Positions 1-11,172 of a DNA stretch of 64,000 nt are shown one piece after another. The notes under the pieces are model-generated. The model made no database searches, was not told the DNA's origin, and saw only the letters and a list, made by a program, of their open reading frames with translations. The stretch's first letter is position 1. Every line of letters starts with the position of its first letter. The position numbers and the translations under genes are program-made. Source of the stretch: Elysia crispata (Eukaryota > Mollusca > Gastropoda > Plakobranchidae); assembly GCA_033675545.1 (NCBI GenBank), contig JAWDGP010000113.1, positions 98,501-162,500 on the forward strand. The letters are read 5' to 3'.

Positions 1-853
1 TGCTGGCACGGGCACTGTGTGTAGCGAGCAAGTAACACCAAACAACCAGCCCACCCTCACTCTCCCCTCGTATACGTGTGTATGACTGTGTGTGTATGTG
101 TATATGTTTCCCCTACCCGTCCAAAATTCCTATCTTCTCGTACTAGACTATGTTGATCTCCAGGCCCACCCCCTTGATTTCCGTTCTCGCGGGCTAACAC
201 GTACTCTGAACTCTTTCAAATACAAACACATACTGATCACAGAGACGCATTCTATAACGCTTTTTTTCCTCCCTCCCTTTCCCCGCCCCCCTCCCATCCC
301 CCATTACTTGTCCCACACTATCCTCGCGGCCTCCCCCTTCCCAACCCTTTCCTCTCCCTTTCTCTCTCTTCACCCTAGGGCCTCACACAGCACAGGCAAG
401 CAAACCACACACACACACACACAAACGTAGGCCCCTGAATAACAGCAAACTCTATAGTCATGGCGAATCCGTCGATCTAGCCGACCAGCGGCCCACCATA
501 GAGGTGAAGGGGGCTGCGTTTTTTTCCCTCTCTTCCTTTCTACTTGTGAGGTGTTTTGAAGCGATTTTCCCTCTCTGGCATGGGCCGACAGAGAACTCGA
601 ACTAGATTTAGTGCAAAAGCTTGAAGACGCACACAATGCTAGGCCAAATTATTCGCTCAACTGTGTTTTTCGCAGAGAGGCAACTAAATTGACTTGCCTG
701 GATTTTTTTTTGTCCTCAGTTTTCAGGATTCAGATTGGTCTACACATCGAGCCACGCTAGGCGGCCTGTCTACAGATTTAGCCTAACTCTCTACGACTAC
801 GAGGCCAAGGAAAATCAGTATTCTCTATGGGCTAAAGTTTTCTAAGCTGGTAA
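1..853. other. Unique non-coding DNA
   Basis: Pyrimidine-rich DNA with a short (CA)n at 405-423. A good acceptor-like site, a T-run followed by GTCCTCAG, ends at 719, but no convincing exon follows it. The two overlapping ORFs at 92-636 are low in complexity and carry no recognisable domain. Confidence 0.6.
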
Positions 854-1138
854 TCAACGCTTGTAAATTGGATTCAGTATCTACAACGTGGGTTTAGGCT
901 GGCTGGCCTCTTTACCACACACAGTTGCTACCGGAATTCAGTAGCCGTGAAGGCTACCACTAGTCTGTCTTGTGTTGGCAATACAGCGAATCATCAACAG
1001 CTTTTTGAAGCATGGAGATTTAACACGTATGGAAACCATGTAGTTTGTCGGAGAAATGGTACGAGAAACAAGATACTTGATTGTGCGAAATTTGCCAGAA
1101 AGTTGCTCAGAGGAGACCGTAATCGACCATTTTCAAAG
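854..1138 (+). other. Candidate exon ending at a GTAAGC donor, product not recognised
   Basis: The frame is open from 854, just after a TAA, through CAAAG|GTAAGC at 1139 and on to 1252. The segment from the GTG at 947 reads through FEAWRFNTYGNHVVCRRNG and ARKLLRGDRNRPFSK, a basic, non-repetitive sequence. Possible acceptors are ACACACAG near 924 and AATTCAG near 941. CTAGAT-rich, AT-rich DNA begins after the donor. No family was recognised and the frame could be random. Confidence 0.2.
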
Positions 1139-1227
1139 GTAAGCTTTGTGACTTTCGTAAAGATTAAATCTAGAATCAAGGTGTTTTGGCTGTCTATGTC
1201 TGGTTTGTCGCGTGCGTTTAGTTGCTC

Positions 1228-2050
1228 TATTCTAGATCTAGATCTAAGTTAATTTTAGGGTATTTATGTAGGCCCTATTTATAGGTCTAATGTCCATAGG
1301 TCTATATTTATCCAGGTATAATCTAATCAAGATAGAAACTAGATCTAGAACCTAAGTAAATACTAAACAGTAAATATGGAGTAGATCTAGATCTAGATCT
1401 AGTAAAGCTGTAAAATTATAACTTAAGATTAGACTCCTATTTATGGAAAGAGTCTTAATCGTCAAGCATTCTTCGGTGAGAATAACATTCATCTACAGAT
1501 CTAGTCTAGATCTAATCTATCAGGTCGTTTATTTAGGACTTCTTGACATTTCAGAACATTTAATTTTATTAAATCGAGTCATGGAGAGGCGAACTTCATC
1601 ATTTACTTTTGCGAATAAATTAAAAAAAAAAAAATTCCAAAAAGGACAGTAGTTCAAATCTACCAAGGGTTCTCTAGATTGTGGTGTTCGGTCTAGGTCA
1701 AGAAAATCTAGATGAGTAGATCTATAGGGAAATTATTAAACTATAATCGCTACATCTTGGTCATGAAGATGTAAATCTAGATCTAGGCTTAGATCTACGT
1801 GAATAAGAAATGTGGGATACCGGAATATATAATCTGCGCCTATCAAACCTTTTTAAAGAAATATTTAGAGCATTGGATCATAAACCAATATCCAGAATCT
1901 AGACTTGGTTAGGGATTTAGATTAGATTGCAGAAAATAATTTAGATCTTTGTTGTGAACCGTGTAAGTTATACACTCTTCAAAACTAAATTTAGAAAAAT
2001 CTGTCTGTCTTAACATGTTTTTGATCTAGATCTAGATCTAGATTTATATG
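1228..2050. repeat. Cluster of CTAGAT/AGATCT hexamer islands
   Basis: AT-rich DNA with repeated runs of the self-complementary hexamer CTAGAT, for example near 1232-1247, 1384-1402, 1505-1520, 1773-1798 and 2022-2044, plus many single TCTAGAT copies. The motif also recurs singly across the window, for example near 3467, 9297, 10641, 17485, 54468 and 59160. It is a dispersed simple motif rather than one tandem array. Confidence 0.85.
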
Positions 2051-2520
2051 TACGGTAGTTCTATATTTGTTCCAAAATATTTTGGGTTGAAAATCAACAC
2101 TGCATCATGTCTACGATAGAAGTCTAGATTAGTCTAATTATATTTTATAAACTTCTGATTTGACCAATATAACAGGTTCTTCCGATAGATCTATCATTTG
2201 AAGTTACATTGTTCTCATAGTCTGTGATCTGTCAGTTTAGACCTTTTTATTTAAGCAAATTTAAGTGTTTGGGTTCAAATTTGACACATCCGTACAATTT
2301 AAAAAATATATCTACTATAAAAAAAAAGGAGTGCTGATCATGGAGGCTTCACTAACCTTATCTGGTTTATATTGACCCATCAAATTATTACGTGTACCAA
2401 GTCTTGGTAAGGCATTTGTAGGCCAAAATGTGACATGTGCATTGCATGTAGAAAAAACTCCTGGGTTATAAACTTCGGTCATGATTACATCCTAATTAGA
2501 GAGTAGATGGTAGATAATAG

Positions 2521-2646
2521 GGTAAAAATTTACCATTACTCCCGTCCTGCTTCCGAGTCCGCCATCTTAACACAGAAAGAGAATCGAAAATAACTGCATT
2601 ACTACGCCATAAAAATAACGGGCGGGAGTAATAGTAAATAAATACC
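2521..2646. mobile_element. 126-bp MITE with 8-bp target-site duplication
   Basis: Terminal inverted repeats of 24 bp begin GGTA and contain ATTTAC-ATTACTCCCG, with 4 mismatches between the ends. The exact 8-bp direct repeat GATAATAG flanks both sides, at 2513-2520 and 2647-2654. There is no coding capacity, so the element is non-autonomous. An 8-bp duplication fits hAT-like or Merlin-like elements, but the GGTA ends do not settle the superfamily. Confidence 0.8.
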
Positions 2647-2817
2647 GATAATAGCTTCAGCCATGACTGATGTCTGGTTCAATTGCTGTTAAATTCTAAT
2701 GTGGTATCTAGACTCTTTGTTTCCTTGGTAAATATTGAACTTGCTTCGAGTAGTGGACCCAATAAACATTTTATGAAAGATTCATGTGACAACAAGCATT
2801 GTAAATTTCTGAAATTT

Positions 2818-2855
2818 ACCGAGACCATTTCAAGTGAAAATGAAATGGTCTCGGT
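2818..2855. repeat. Perfect 15-bp stem inverted repeat
   Basis: ACCGAGACCATTTCA at 2818-2832 is followed by an 8-base loop and its exact reverse complement at 2841-2855. No T-run or gene context suggests a function. It may be a remnant of a foldback element. Confidence 0.8.
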
Positions 2856-4539
2856 TTTCTTATGGTAAAATCATATACAAGTGTACATGTACACAACAAG
2901 TCCATGAATGATATCTTTCTGGGGGGAAAAGAATATAAAAATGTAGAGAATTAGGTCTAGATCAAAACGTTTGGAACACAATTTCAAAATTAAAATATAA
3001 ATTCACACATCTGTACGTCATGGCCTGCAATGAAAAACGGTTAAAAATTGGATATCAATTTTTTTTCTCCTTTTTCATACATATTTATTTCACACTTCAA
3101 GGAATCCCGAATATTCTACGCGTCTCTTAAGAAATGAATCAGTATTTGTTACGCCTTTTATTACAGTGTGAATTGAAAGTTAAAAAAAAAAAAAAAGCCC
3201 AAGTTTAAAACGGAGCGTTTCAATTATTGCTTTCTGGTTCCAATTTGTACCTTTTCTCTAGATGTCACATGAGAGGTCTTTGAACTGTTACGGGTTGGTA
3301 AACAAATGGCGATATTAATAGTTGCGTAGGATCGTTTTACGATGTATGGTAGGCTCGTGTCGAATGGTTGAGAGATGCGGCCCGTCAGAGATATTTTTCG
3401 TCATGGCCTGGTATCGTAGACTTCGCCCCATGCCCATCGCAGTTGGAAAAACATGGCTCACTAAATCTAGATCTATAACACATTTAGCGATGTACACCCA
3501 CTACACGTTTTACGGACGTCGAGGTTTAGTTTATATACATGTATGTTAATCAGGATTGGTATGGTACGTAGGGTAGGGGTGGGGGAACTCGCTTTCAAGT
3601 TATCTGGAATAACTGATATAAAATAAATATAGATACTTTCGAAGTTGAAAGAAAAAAAAATCTACCTCCTCCCCGGCTTAAATACGCAATGTCGCTTTTG
3701 ACTACTGCGAGCCGTTTCTTTATTCGTTGAAATGAAGCGAGACCTGGTCTTGGGTTATGGGACTAAGAGGGCGTGATGTGTGTATGTTCGTGTGTCAACA
3801 GTAAAGTATCACGTATCCACATAATGTCACCTTTTTGGTTATGCGGTAACGTACAATAAATTTACACGTTTCCTCTATTTGTATCTGATGGGACTTCAGA
3901 ACGAACGTTTCAACATGAACTTAGAATTTGTTGTTTAGTATAGCAATGAACAACAAATTATTGGTGTCGACAATGTTGCTTTATTTATTTGTAATCAATA
4001 ATTTTATGTGGCCCCCACCAATTTATGCACTTTAACGTTTGGCTCCCTTAGGTACTGTGAACTAGATTTACAGATCTCGTTTGTTTTTCATCACATTAGG
4101 CATAGTCGTGAGTAATTTATCTCGCTTATGTTCGGTCATTTCGCACTTGCGATGTATTCAAGGCCCGTTGAGCAACTCAGTAAGTGACTGCTACACATTA
4201 TAGACCACCGAGAACACGCTGTGTGGCGTTGTTCCAATCACCACTGGAGCTCTCGGTATTAATAACGTGAAAAACCCAGTCACTGCTTTCATCAATCAGT
4301 GTGCTGTGGTCACACCAACCAGCTTAGCTTAATTATACCATCAACCAATATCAACCACCGTGTCACACGTGAAAACTTCTGTGGATACATGTTTAATATT
4401 ATAAAATTAAGAGTATATGGTTTCAGTCGGTCCCATCTAGAAACTTCTATTCTAACATAATTTCTTCTCGTCTAAATTTCACGCAGAAAATACAACTGGG
4501 TCCGCCACGCATGAACTTTATGTGCTCTTCCTGACTCGA

Positions 4540-4540
<1 letters not shown>
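2856..4540. other. AT-rich unique non-coding DNA
   Basis: No homology-supported exon. The overlapping ORFs at 3315-3549 lie on opposite strands and are probably chance frames. Single CTAGAT copies occur, for example near 3467. Confidence 0.6.
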
Positions 4541-4596
<56 letters not shown>

Positions 4597-4648
4597 GTTA
4601 TTGTCATTGTTATTATTATTGTTATTAGTATTATTATTATTGTTATTA
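4541..4648. repeat. (ATT)n microsatellite
   Basis: About 108 bp of ATT with scattered GTT/GTC/AGT interruptions toward the 3' end. Confidence 0.97.
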
Positions 4649-5045
4649 AGGGCCTTTTATTTAAGTAAAACCGCATTTCTTTCAATCTTTCGAAAGTGTT
4701 GATTAACACGTGGAAGGGCAAAACGAACTAACCTCGTCTTGAACACTTTTTATGCCTATCTTTGGCGAGAGAACCAACAACACAGACTCTTGACATGATG
4801 TGTGTGTGTGTGTTTGAGTGGGTCCACTTGTGTTCTCGAGGGACATACACTAACTGTGGTGTCAGTTGATGGGCCTCAACCACGTAGATCAAGTACACGA
4901 GTGAACGCTTGGGGCAGCCACACAGAGCGGTGAGAGAATTGGAACTGGTGCTCATAGCGCCCGGGTTTCAGTCACTTTGTTTTGAATGCTATTGGAGGTT
5001 GTTTTTTTTTTAATGTTATATTGGGAGTTGTGGAACAAAATGATA

Positions 5046-5520
5046 CAGTGGAAACCTCAAAAACCGAAGTCTGATTATTCGAATTTCTCATAAACCGAAT
5101 TTCACAAGATGATATTTTTTTTTCTCTTTGGCTTTGTTAGAATTGGACTCGTATTTCGAAGTATTTCTGATTTGGTTCTCTTAATTCGAAGTCGATACCA
5201 CCTCATAAGGCATCACAAAAGTGCCACATGCATCTCTCAAGCAGCAAGCAATGCTAATCACTGCCTAAGAAAGGCTGGTCAGTGCGCTACCAAATCAGGA
5301 AGGGAGCAGGTGCATTAACAATTAAGTGCCAGTAGCAAATCTGGACTGATACTTATAGCAACGTAGGACGGGGAAAGGGGAGGGTTGCTCGTTGCAGGCT
5401 CAGGACACACTCACTCAATGAGTCCTAGACTCTGTTATATACCCATTTTTATAATTCGAATACTCTTAATTCGAAGATTTAATCCATTCCAATACAATTC
5501 GAATTATGGGGTTTCCACTG
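5046..5520. mobile_element. 475-bp pogo/Tigger-like MITE
   Basis: The ends are CAGTGGAAACC at 5046 and GGTTTCCACTG ending at 5520, both flanked by TA (5044-5045 and 5521-5522), the target duplication of Tc1/mariner/pogo elements. Subterminal regions are rich in ATTCGAA, as I recall for pogo/Tigger and jerky-type ends. The 475-bp interior encodes no transposase; the 69-codon frame inside is unrelated. It is therefore non-autonomous. Only about 11 bp of the terminal repeat is perfect, so it is probably old. Confidence 0.82.
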
Positions 5521-5543
5521 TACACTAATGTTTCAGTTTGGGC

Positions 5544-5777
5544 ATTTTGGTGTTGATAGTTTCATCTACATAGGCACGAGTGCGACAAGTAAATCCGTTG
5601 CTTAACTGTCAGGTGTGTGCTTCTGGGCATTGAGGACAATAGATGTTTTATAACGCATTAATTTTGGTGTTGATACTTTCATCTACATAGGCACGAGTGC
5701 GACAAGTAAATCCGTTGCTTAACTGTCAGGTGTGTGCTTCTGGGCATTGAGGACAACAGATGTTTTATAACGCATTA
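5544..5777. repeat. 117-bp tandem duplication
   Basis: Two adjacent copies (5544-5660 and 5661-5777) of a unit starting ATTTTGGTGTTGATA, differing at about two positions. The pair starts about 24 bp after the pogo-like MITE. Confidence 0.95.
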
Positions 5778-6043
5778 GTTTTTACATACATGCTATTGCG
5801 CCTTATGTAGTTTCTGGGTCAGAGAAGCGGTTTTGTCGCCTTTATTTGAATACAGCAGTAAAAGCTGACATGGTTTTGTTCCTCCCCCAGCCATTACTGC
5901 TAGAGTTGGATCCACCCTGAGCTTTGGTGACGTGTTCACCGCGTTGGGAGTTCGTGTATCATTGTACAATTGTTGCTCGAACCAGTGATTTATCTCCCCT
6001 CTCTTCTCAGAAATGTTAAAGAATCACTGAGCTCCACATTTTA

Positions 6044-6089
6044 TTCTCTCTCTCTCTCTCTCTCTCTCCCTCCCTCCCCCCCCCTCCCT
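6044..6089. repeat. (CT)n microsatellite with C-rich tail
   Basis: A CT run grades into CCCTCC and C-runs. Confidence 0.95.
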
Positions 6090-7657
6090 TAATTTGTTGT
6101 ATAATTATCGGATTTTCTGACAATCACCACGCCATACCGCCAACTTCCCACCGTTGACATTTCGCGGCGAATCTCAGTTCTCTAACGGTTAAAGCCGTTA
6201 GCTCTTTAGAAATCGGATCCGCGGTTGTTATGCGTTAGCTGTACAAGAAGTTATCGAGCTGCCGAGGTCCATGATTGCACCAGGTCCAGATCAATAACTT
6301 CCTTTTAAACATTGCGACATTTGAGGATCCGGTGTGGAACGAGGCCCAACGTGCAAATTAAATGTATAATTTTACGTTTACTAAAACCGTGGACGGGAAT
6401 CGGGTGCCAGTACCTTGTTTTGAAAAAAAAACAAAAAAACAAAAAAAAAAAAACGAATCAATTTGCATGCTTTGAATGAAGAAAACATCGACCGTTTTGA
6501 GTGAAAATGTCAAAGGATAAAGAGCTCTTCTCTAGTCAAACAGCCATTTTTTTTTCCTCAAAGTATGTCATCGTCGTGATGTGGAAACAAACCCACTGCT
6601 GGCTTTCATTGATTGGAGAATCGATGCCCATCGCTATAACTAATATAGGAGTCTTGAGTAGGGGGGACTCAGGAGAGGGATGCTTCTTGGCATGGAGGAG
6701 CTTTGTCTGGCCTGAGTCGGGTAGTCTGGAGCTCAATCTTTAAGGAGGATGCGTCCCACTTTCAACGCCAAGAGCTCCTTGTGCCGAAAACCTAATGTTG
6801 ATTTTTGAGTGCGCATTTGATTGTGTGGTTTCCATATTTGCTAATCCGTGCAGCCGGCGAGCCTAACCGATTCTATCTTGATCGCACCATTAGATCTGTT
6901 TAGATAGTCACTCCAGACATGTGAGACTGGCTTTCTGCTGCCAGGCATGGACGTCAGCCTAGACTACTTGGAATCTTCACTGTGCGCCCTGGGACTTCTG
7001 TGAGTTAATCATGCATACATTTCGCACTGCTGTTTACTTAGAAGCTAGATGTGTGCAGGGTTACAAAACCTCCAAACCTTTGGAACCTCAGACGTTCCTA
7101 TCACAGGTTCATTTTGACTAACAAGGCTGTCGGCGCCCTGCCCCACCTCTAACACTAGAAATTATCACAAAAATCAGAATTGTGCGTGTCTCTCAGTGGC
7201 GTTTTGAAGTTGTAAAAATTAAAAAAAAAAAAAAAAACCCGGCCTGTCATTGGTGAAAGCGTTGAGAATTAGAGCTTTTATAACTGCCACCCTAATCTTT
7301 GCGATGCCGAGCATAATTCACCAGTGAGACCCTGCTGCCTAAAGTTTGGGTCTTTTCTTGCGAGCCATTGCTGACGCTTGTAGAGTACATGTACATACCT
7401 CTTATTCTAAACAAGTCTCTGTCGCTGTATACATTCTGAATATATAGTTTATCATCTGGAATGCACAGTGATAAAGAGATTGAGAGATTGACATAACCTG
7501 AATATTGCATGCGTTTTGGTTTTATTTATTTTTCTTTATGTCTTGCCCGATTAGGGGCATAGAATGGGCATTGATTCATGTGCCAGCTCCGCAGTCTCTA
7601 CCTCCAGTACCCTGGTATATTGTTGTCTTTTGTTTTGTGCTTTCTACTGACTTAAGT

Positions 7658-7662
<5 letters not shown>
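6090..7662. other. Unique non-coding DNA
   Basis: No exon recognised. It holds a small hairpin (CTAACGG and CCGTTAG near 6181-6200), A-rich runs near 6422-6454 and 7218-7237, and the 17-mer GAAGTTATCGAGCTGCC near 6247, which recurs near 17654. Confidence 0.55.

Positions 7663-7709
<47 letters not shown>
7663..7709. repeat. (CT)n microsatellite
   Basis: About 47 bp of uninterrupted CT. Confidence 0.97.
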
Positions 7710-7713
<4 letters not shown>

Positions 7714-10604
7714 TTCTCCCCCTCTCCACACTTGCGGCAGATAGTGAATACATCTACAATATTGTCCCTCTCGTTAAATTCTAGAAGCTTTGAAATCCGC
7801 ATCTATTAATAACTGTGTCCTGAACGGTACTTATGCTTCACATTTAGAAGTTTTTATTCTTCGCGTGTTGTTACAGGCAGGATGGAACCAGTGCTATCAA
7901 TAGCTCTCTCCGAATTGGAAAGGAAAGACTTAATCGCATGAGATGTTAATTGTCACGAAAAAAATCGGTCCCGTCTATTCAATCAGATATTTAGGACAGG
8001 ATTTTTTGTGCTCACTTTTAAATTCTAAAACCTTTTTTTGTTTTGTAAATGTGTGTCGTAAGTTTTGCTGTCTAACCGGAGGACGAAATAGTATATTCTA
8101 TCCTGTATATCCGACAGAATGAACATGAACTTCTGTTAGCTCCACAGACGCCATGTCCAATATTCCAACGGTATAAGTCTGTGACGTCTGATGCATTTTC
8201 TTAGCTCGTTTACCACGCGCTTCTAAAGCGGCTTTGTTTTAGATCCTCCTGCTGTTGGCCTAATTTGTGGTGGTAGTTATCCCTTTATCCCTCTTTGGTA
8301 CTCCATAATACGGTGTGCGATAGTTTCAGCTGTCACAATAACCCAGCCTTTTTCTCCATCGCGGTATTCATGCGTTCAGTATCAGTGTAGATCTGTTCGT
8401 GTAAAAGCGCGGCTTTGAACAAAAGACTGAAGAAGAGAAGGGACGGAATTAAATCCCGCTTTCCGTTTGTTATGGAAATCCCGATATTGTTGAAGCCAAC
8501 ACTGCATAGATACTCCATCCCGAAGCTCTATCATTGAGTCCCTGTATGTGTGTAATGCGGTTGGCATTGTCACTCCTGTTTTCAGATCCAACATGGCTGC
8601 CCGACCGAGTGGTGCTGTAGCTAGCTGAGTAAACGTGGATTAGTATTCTCTCCCAGTGCGGCCAGCGGTTGGTATGGTTGGGGCCAACAAATGGAGGGAA
8701 AGCCGACCAATGTGGCCGGTTTGGTCTGCGGGTCGATTTTTACATGGCGAGCAGGCCCTATGTGAGGTTCGTTTCTATAGATTTCCTCCGTCCACCTCCA
8801 AGTAGAGGAAATCCCGAGGCTTCCTGCCGCTTGTTATGCTAGGCTGGGCCTGGTAGTGTAGCGCTTCGCTACGACAGTACGAGTTCTGTAGGGTGTGTGT
8901 GTGCCTCTTGTCTCTACATTGTGTAGCTCTAAACATAGAGCGTTGGCCATGTCTAGCCTCGCCCGCTGCTGGCGAACAAACATGGCCGACTCTAGTGGAG
9001 ATTTTCAACGCTTCAGACATGAATGATGCAGTACAAGCGTGATTCTGTGTAGATGTGTCGGCCATCTCATCACTCCTGCTACCAACTGCTGTTTTCACCG
9101 TGTCGCGTCTACGCTTGTAATCTTTATCCAAATAAAAGCTGTATAATTGCATCCATCATTGAGTCATTGTAGAAAAGGCCTCAATTCTCTTTAGTTCAAG
9201 AAGGTTGTATTGCTAATGAATGTTTCAATTACTAAGAAAACCCAGTAGCTGGAAATAGCTTCGAGGCTGCCTCTGTCATTAGTCGATAGCTACAGCTAGA
9301 TCTAGCTATCACTCGATTTCTGCTCTGTGCGGGCTGCTGCGCCAATCTCACTACTAATAGTGCTATCCTGTGAAAAGCTTTTCGTTTTCGCCACGGGCAC
9401 AGGCACAGGCAGGCAAGCATAGCGCACGGCTGAGCCAAGCCAGCCCAGTTCTCGCTTGTATAACCTCCACTCCCTAGGCAAAGTTATAACTTTACCCTTG
9501 CGGTCTTGGCAACGTGCCCAGGACTGTTTTTTTTTTTTTTTTTTTTTCTTCTCCCGTTCCCGTCACTCAGATCTTTCGCCCAGGCATGACCTAGGCTCAA
9601 CCATACGCTCAACCACCCCCCTCCCCCTCTCCCTCTCTGCGTTCGTGCATTGGTAGTCTGACTTGGCCTGCCTGTGTGTTTCTCTGTGTCCCTGCGGCAA
9701 AGAGCACGCTGTGGAGGGGGGGTGGGGAGTATCTCGATTGTTGGCAGGGCCAAGTCCTCTCGGCCTGTGCTTGGCTACGTTGGCTTTCACAGGTTTAGCT
9801 TTCCTGAAAATAGAACCATTGCACGGGGGAAAAAGATAGAGATAATGAGGGGACTTGATCGTATGAGAGAGAAGGGAGGAAATGAAAAGGTGAAAGAAAA
9901 TAAGTCGTGTAGGAAAAATCTTGAGGTGACTGTGCCGGTCTGACCAGGGTGTGTGTGTGTGTGTGTGTTGCAGTGAGAACAGAAAGGTGTTTGTCTGGGC
10001 TCATGATTAGCTTGAACTGAAACAGAAAGAAAGAAGTTGCGTTTTTTTGTTTTGTTTTGTGGTTCAGTTTTAATGTAGGTCTACACCAGCCGAGTTGCCG
10101 GTCTGTATCGACGAAGTACAACTGCAACTGGTGAGGAAGATGTTCTGCTCAGATTTATAATTGAAACCGTCTTAAAAAAAGAGAGAGCGAGATAGGCTTA
10201 GCGTGTATACCCACGTAGGTTATGTTGTGAAAATCGTATATGGACCAAAGTGTAACATGTTTACAAGTCCTTCAGCGCCGATAGATTCAACGCATTATCT
10301 GAACTGAGCCGCCTCTACACAGCTTAGTATAACAGTACATTAACTTTGTATTGTCTCTACATTTTCACTGCCTGTGTCTTGTTCCAGTCTTTCTATTTTT
10401 TTTTTTAAATTGTATATTTTCTCTTTGTCTACTGACCGTTAAATATTTCATGAGAACTAGACTTTCGGGATTGGAAGGGACAATAGTCTCAAAGCTAAAA
10501 TTAAACGTCCTACATTTTCTTGTAAATCTATGGTTGCACTATGTATTTCTCATGACGGCAACAGTTGCTTACTCGTTCCCTATTCTAACGAGCCGCACTG
10601 CCTA
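7710..10604. other. Unique non-coding DNA
   Basis: The largest frame (125 codons, 8775-9152, minus) has no recognisable domain. There is a T-run near 9525-9547, a (GT)n at 9951-9968 and a palindromic AGCTAGATCTAGCT near 9293-9306. Nothing supports a gene. Confidence 0.55.
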
Positions 10605-11172
10605 GAGTTAGACTAGACTACACTTGTCAGTGGTAACCTCTAGATCTAGATCTAGGAGTTAGACGAGTACACTGGTCAGTGGTAACCTCTAGATTTAGAT
10701 CTAGGAGTTAGACTAGTCTACACTTGTCAGTGGTAACCTCTAGATCTAGGAGTTAGACTAGTCTACACTTGTCAGTGGTAACCTCTAGATCTAGGAGTTA
10801 GACTAGTCTACACTTGTCAGTGGTAACCTCTAGATCTAGGAGTTAGACTAGTCTACACTTGTCAGTGGTAACCTCTAGATCTAGGAGTTAGACTAGTCTA
10901 CACTTGTCAGTGGTAACCTCTAGATCTAGATCTAGGAGTTAGACTAGTCTACACTTGTCAGTGGTAACCTCTAGATCTAGGAGTTAGACTAGTCTACACT
11001 GATCAGTGGTGACTCCTAGATCTAGGTCTAGGAGTTAGACTAGTCTACACTTGTCAGTGGTAACCTCTAGATCTAGGAGTTAGACTAGTCTACACTTGTC
11101 AGTGGTAACCTCTAGATCTAGGAGTTAGACTAGTCTACACTTGTCAGTGGTAACCTCTAGATCTAGATCTAG
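10605..11172. repeat. 45-bp minisatellite, about 12 copies
   Basis: The unit begins GAGTTAGACTAGTCTACACT, continues through TGTCAGTGGTAACC and ends CTCTAGATCTAG. Length variants differ by 6 bp through extra CTAGAT hexamers at the unit end. One copy near 10996-11028 is divergent (GATCAGTGGTGACTCC). Confidence 0.97.

Noticed and set aside
4915-4975. Possible tRNA-like segment with a weak B box (CCGGGTTTCAGTC)
   Set aside because: Both boxes depart from consensus and no stem could be traced.
8775-9152. 125-codon minus-strand frame in unique DNA
   Set aside because: No domain recognised and no splice or promoter support; such a length is plausible by chance in 64 kb.
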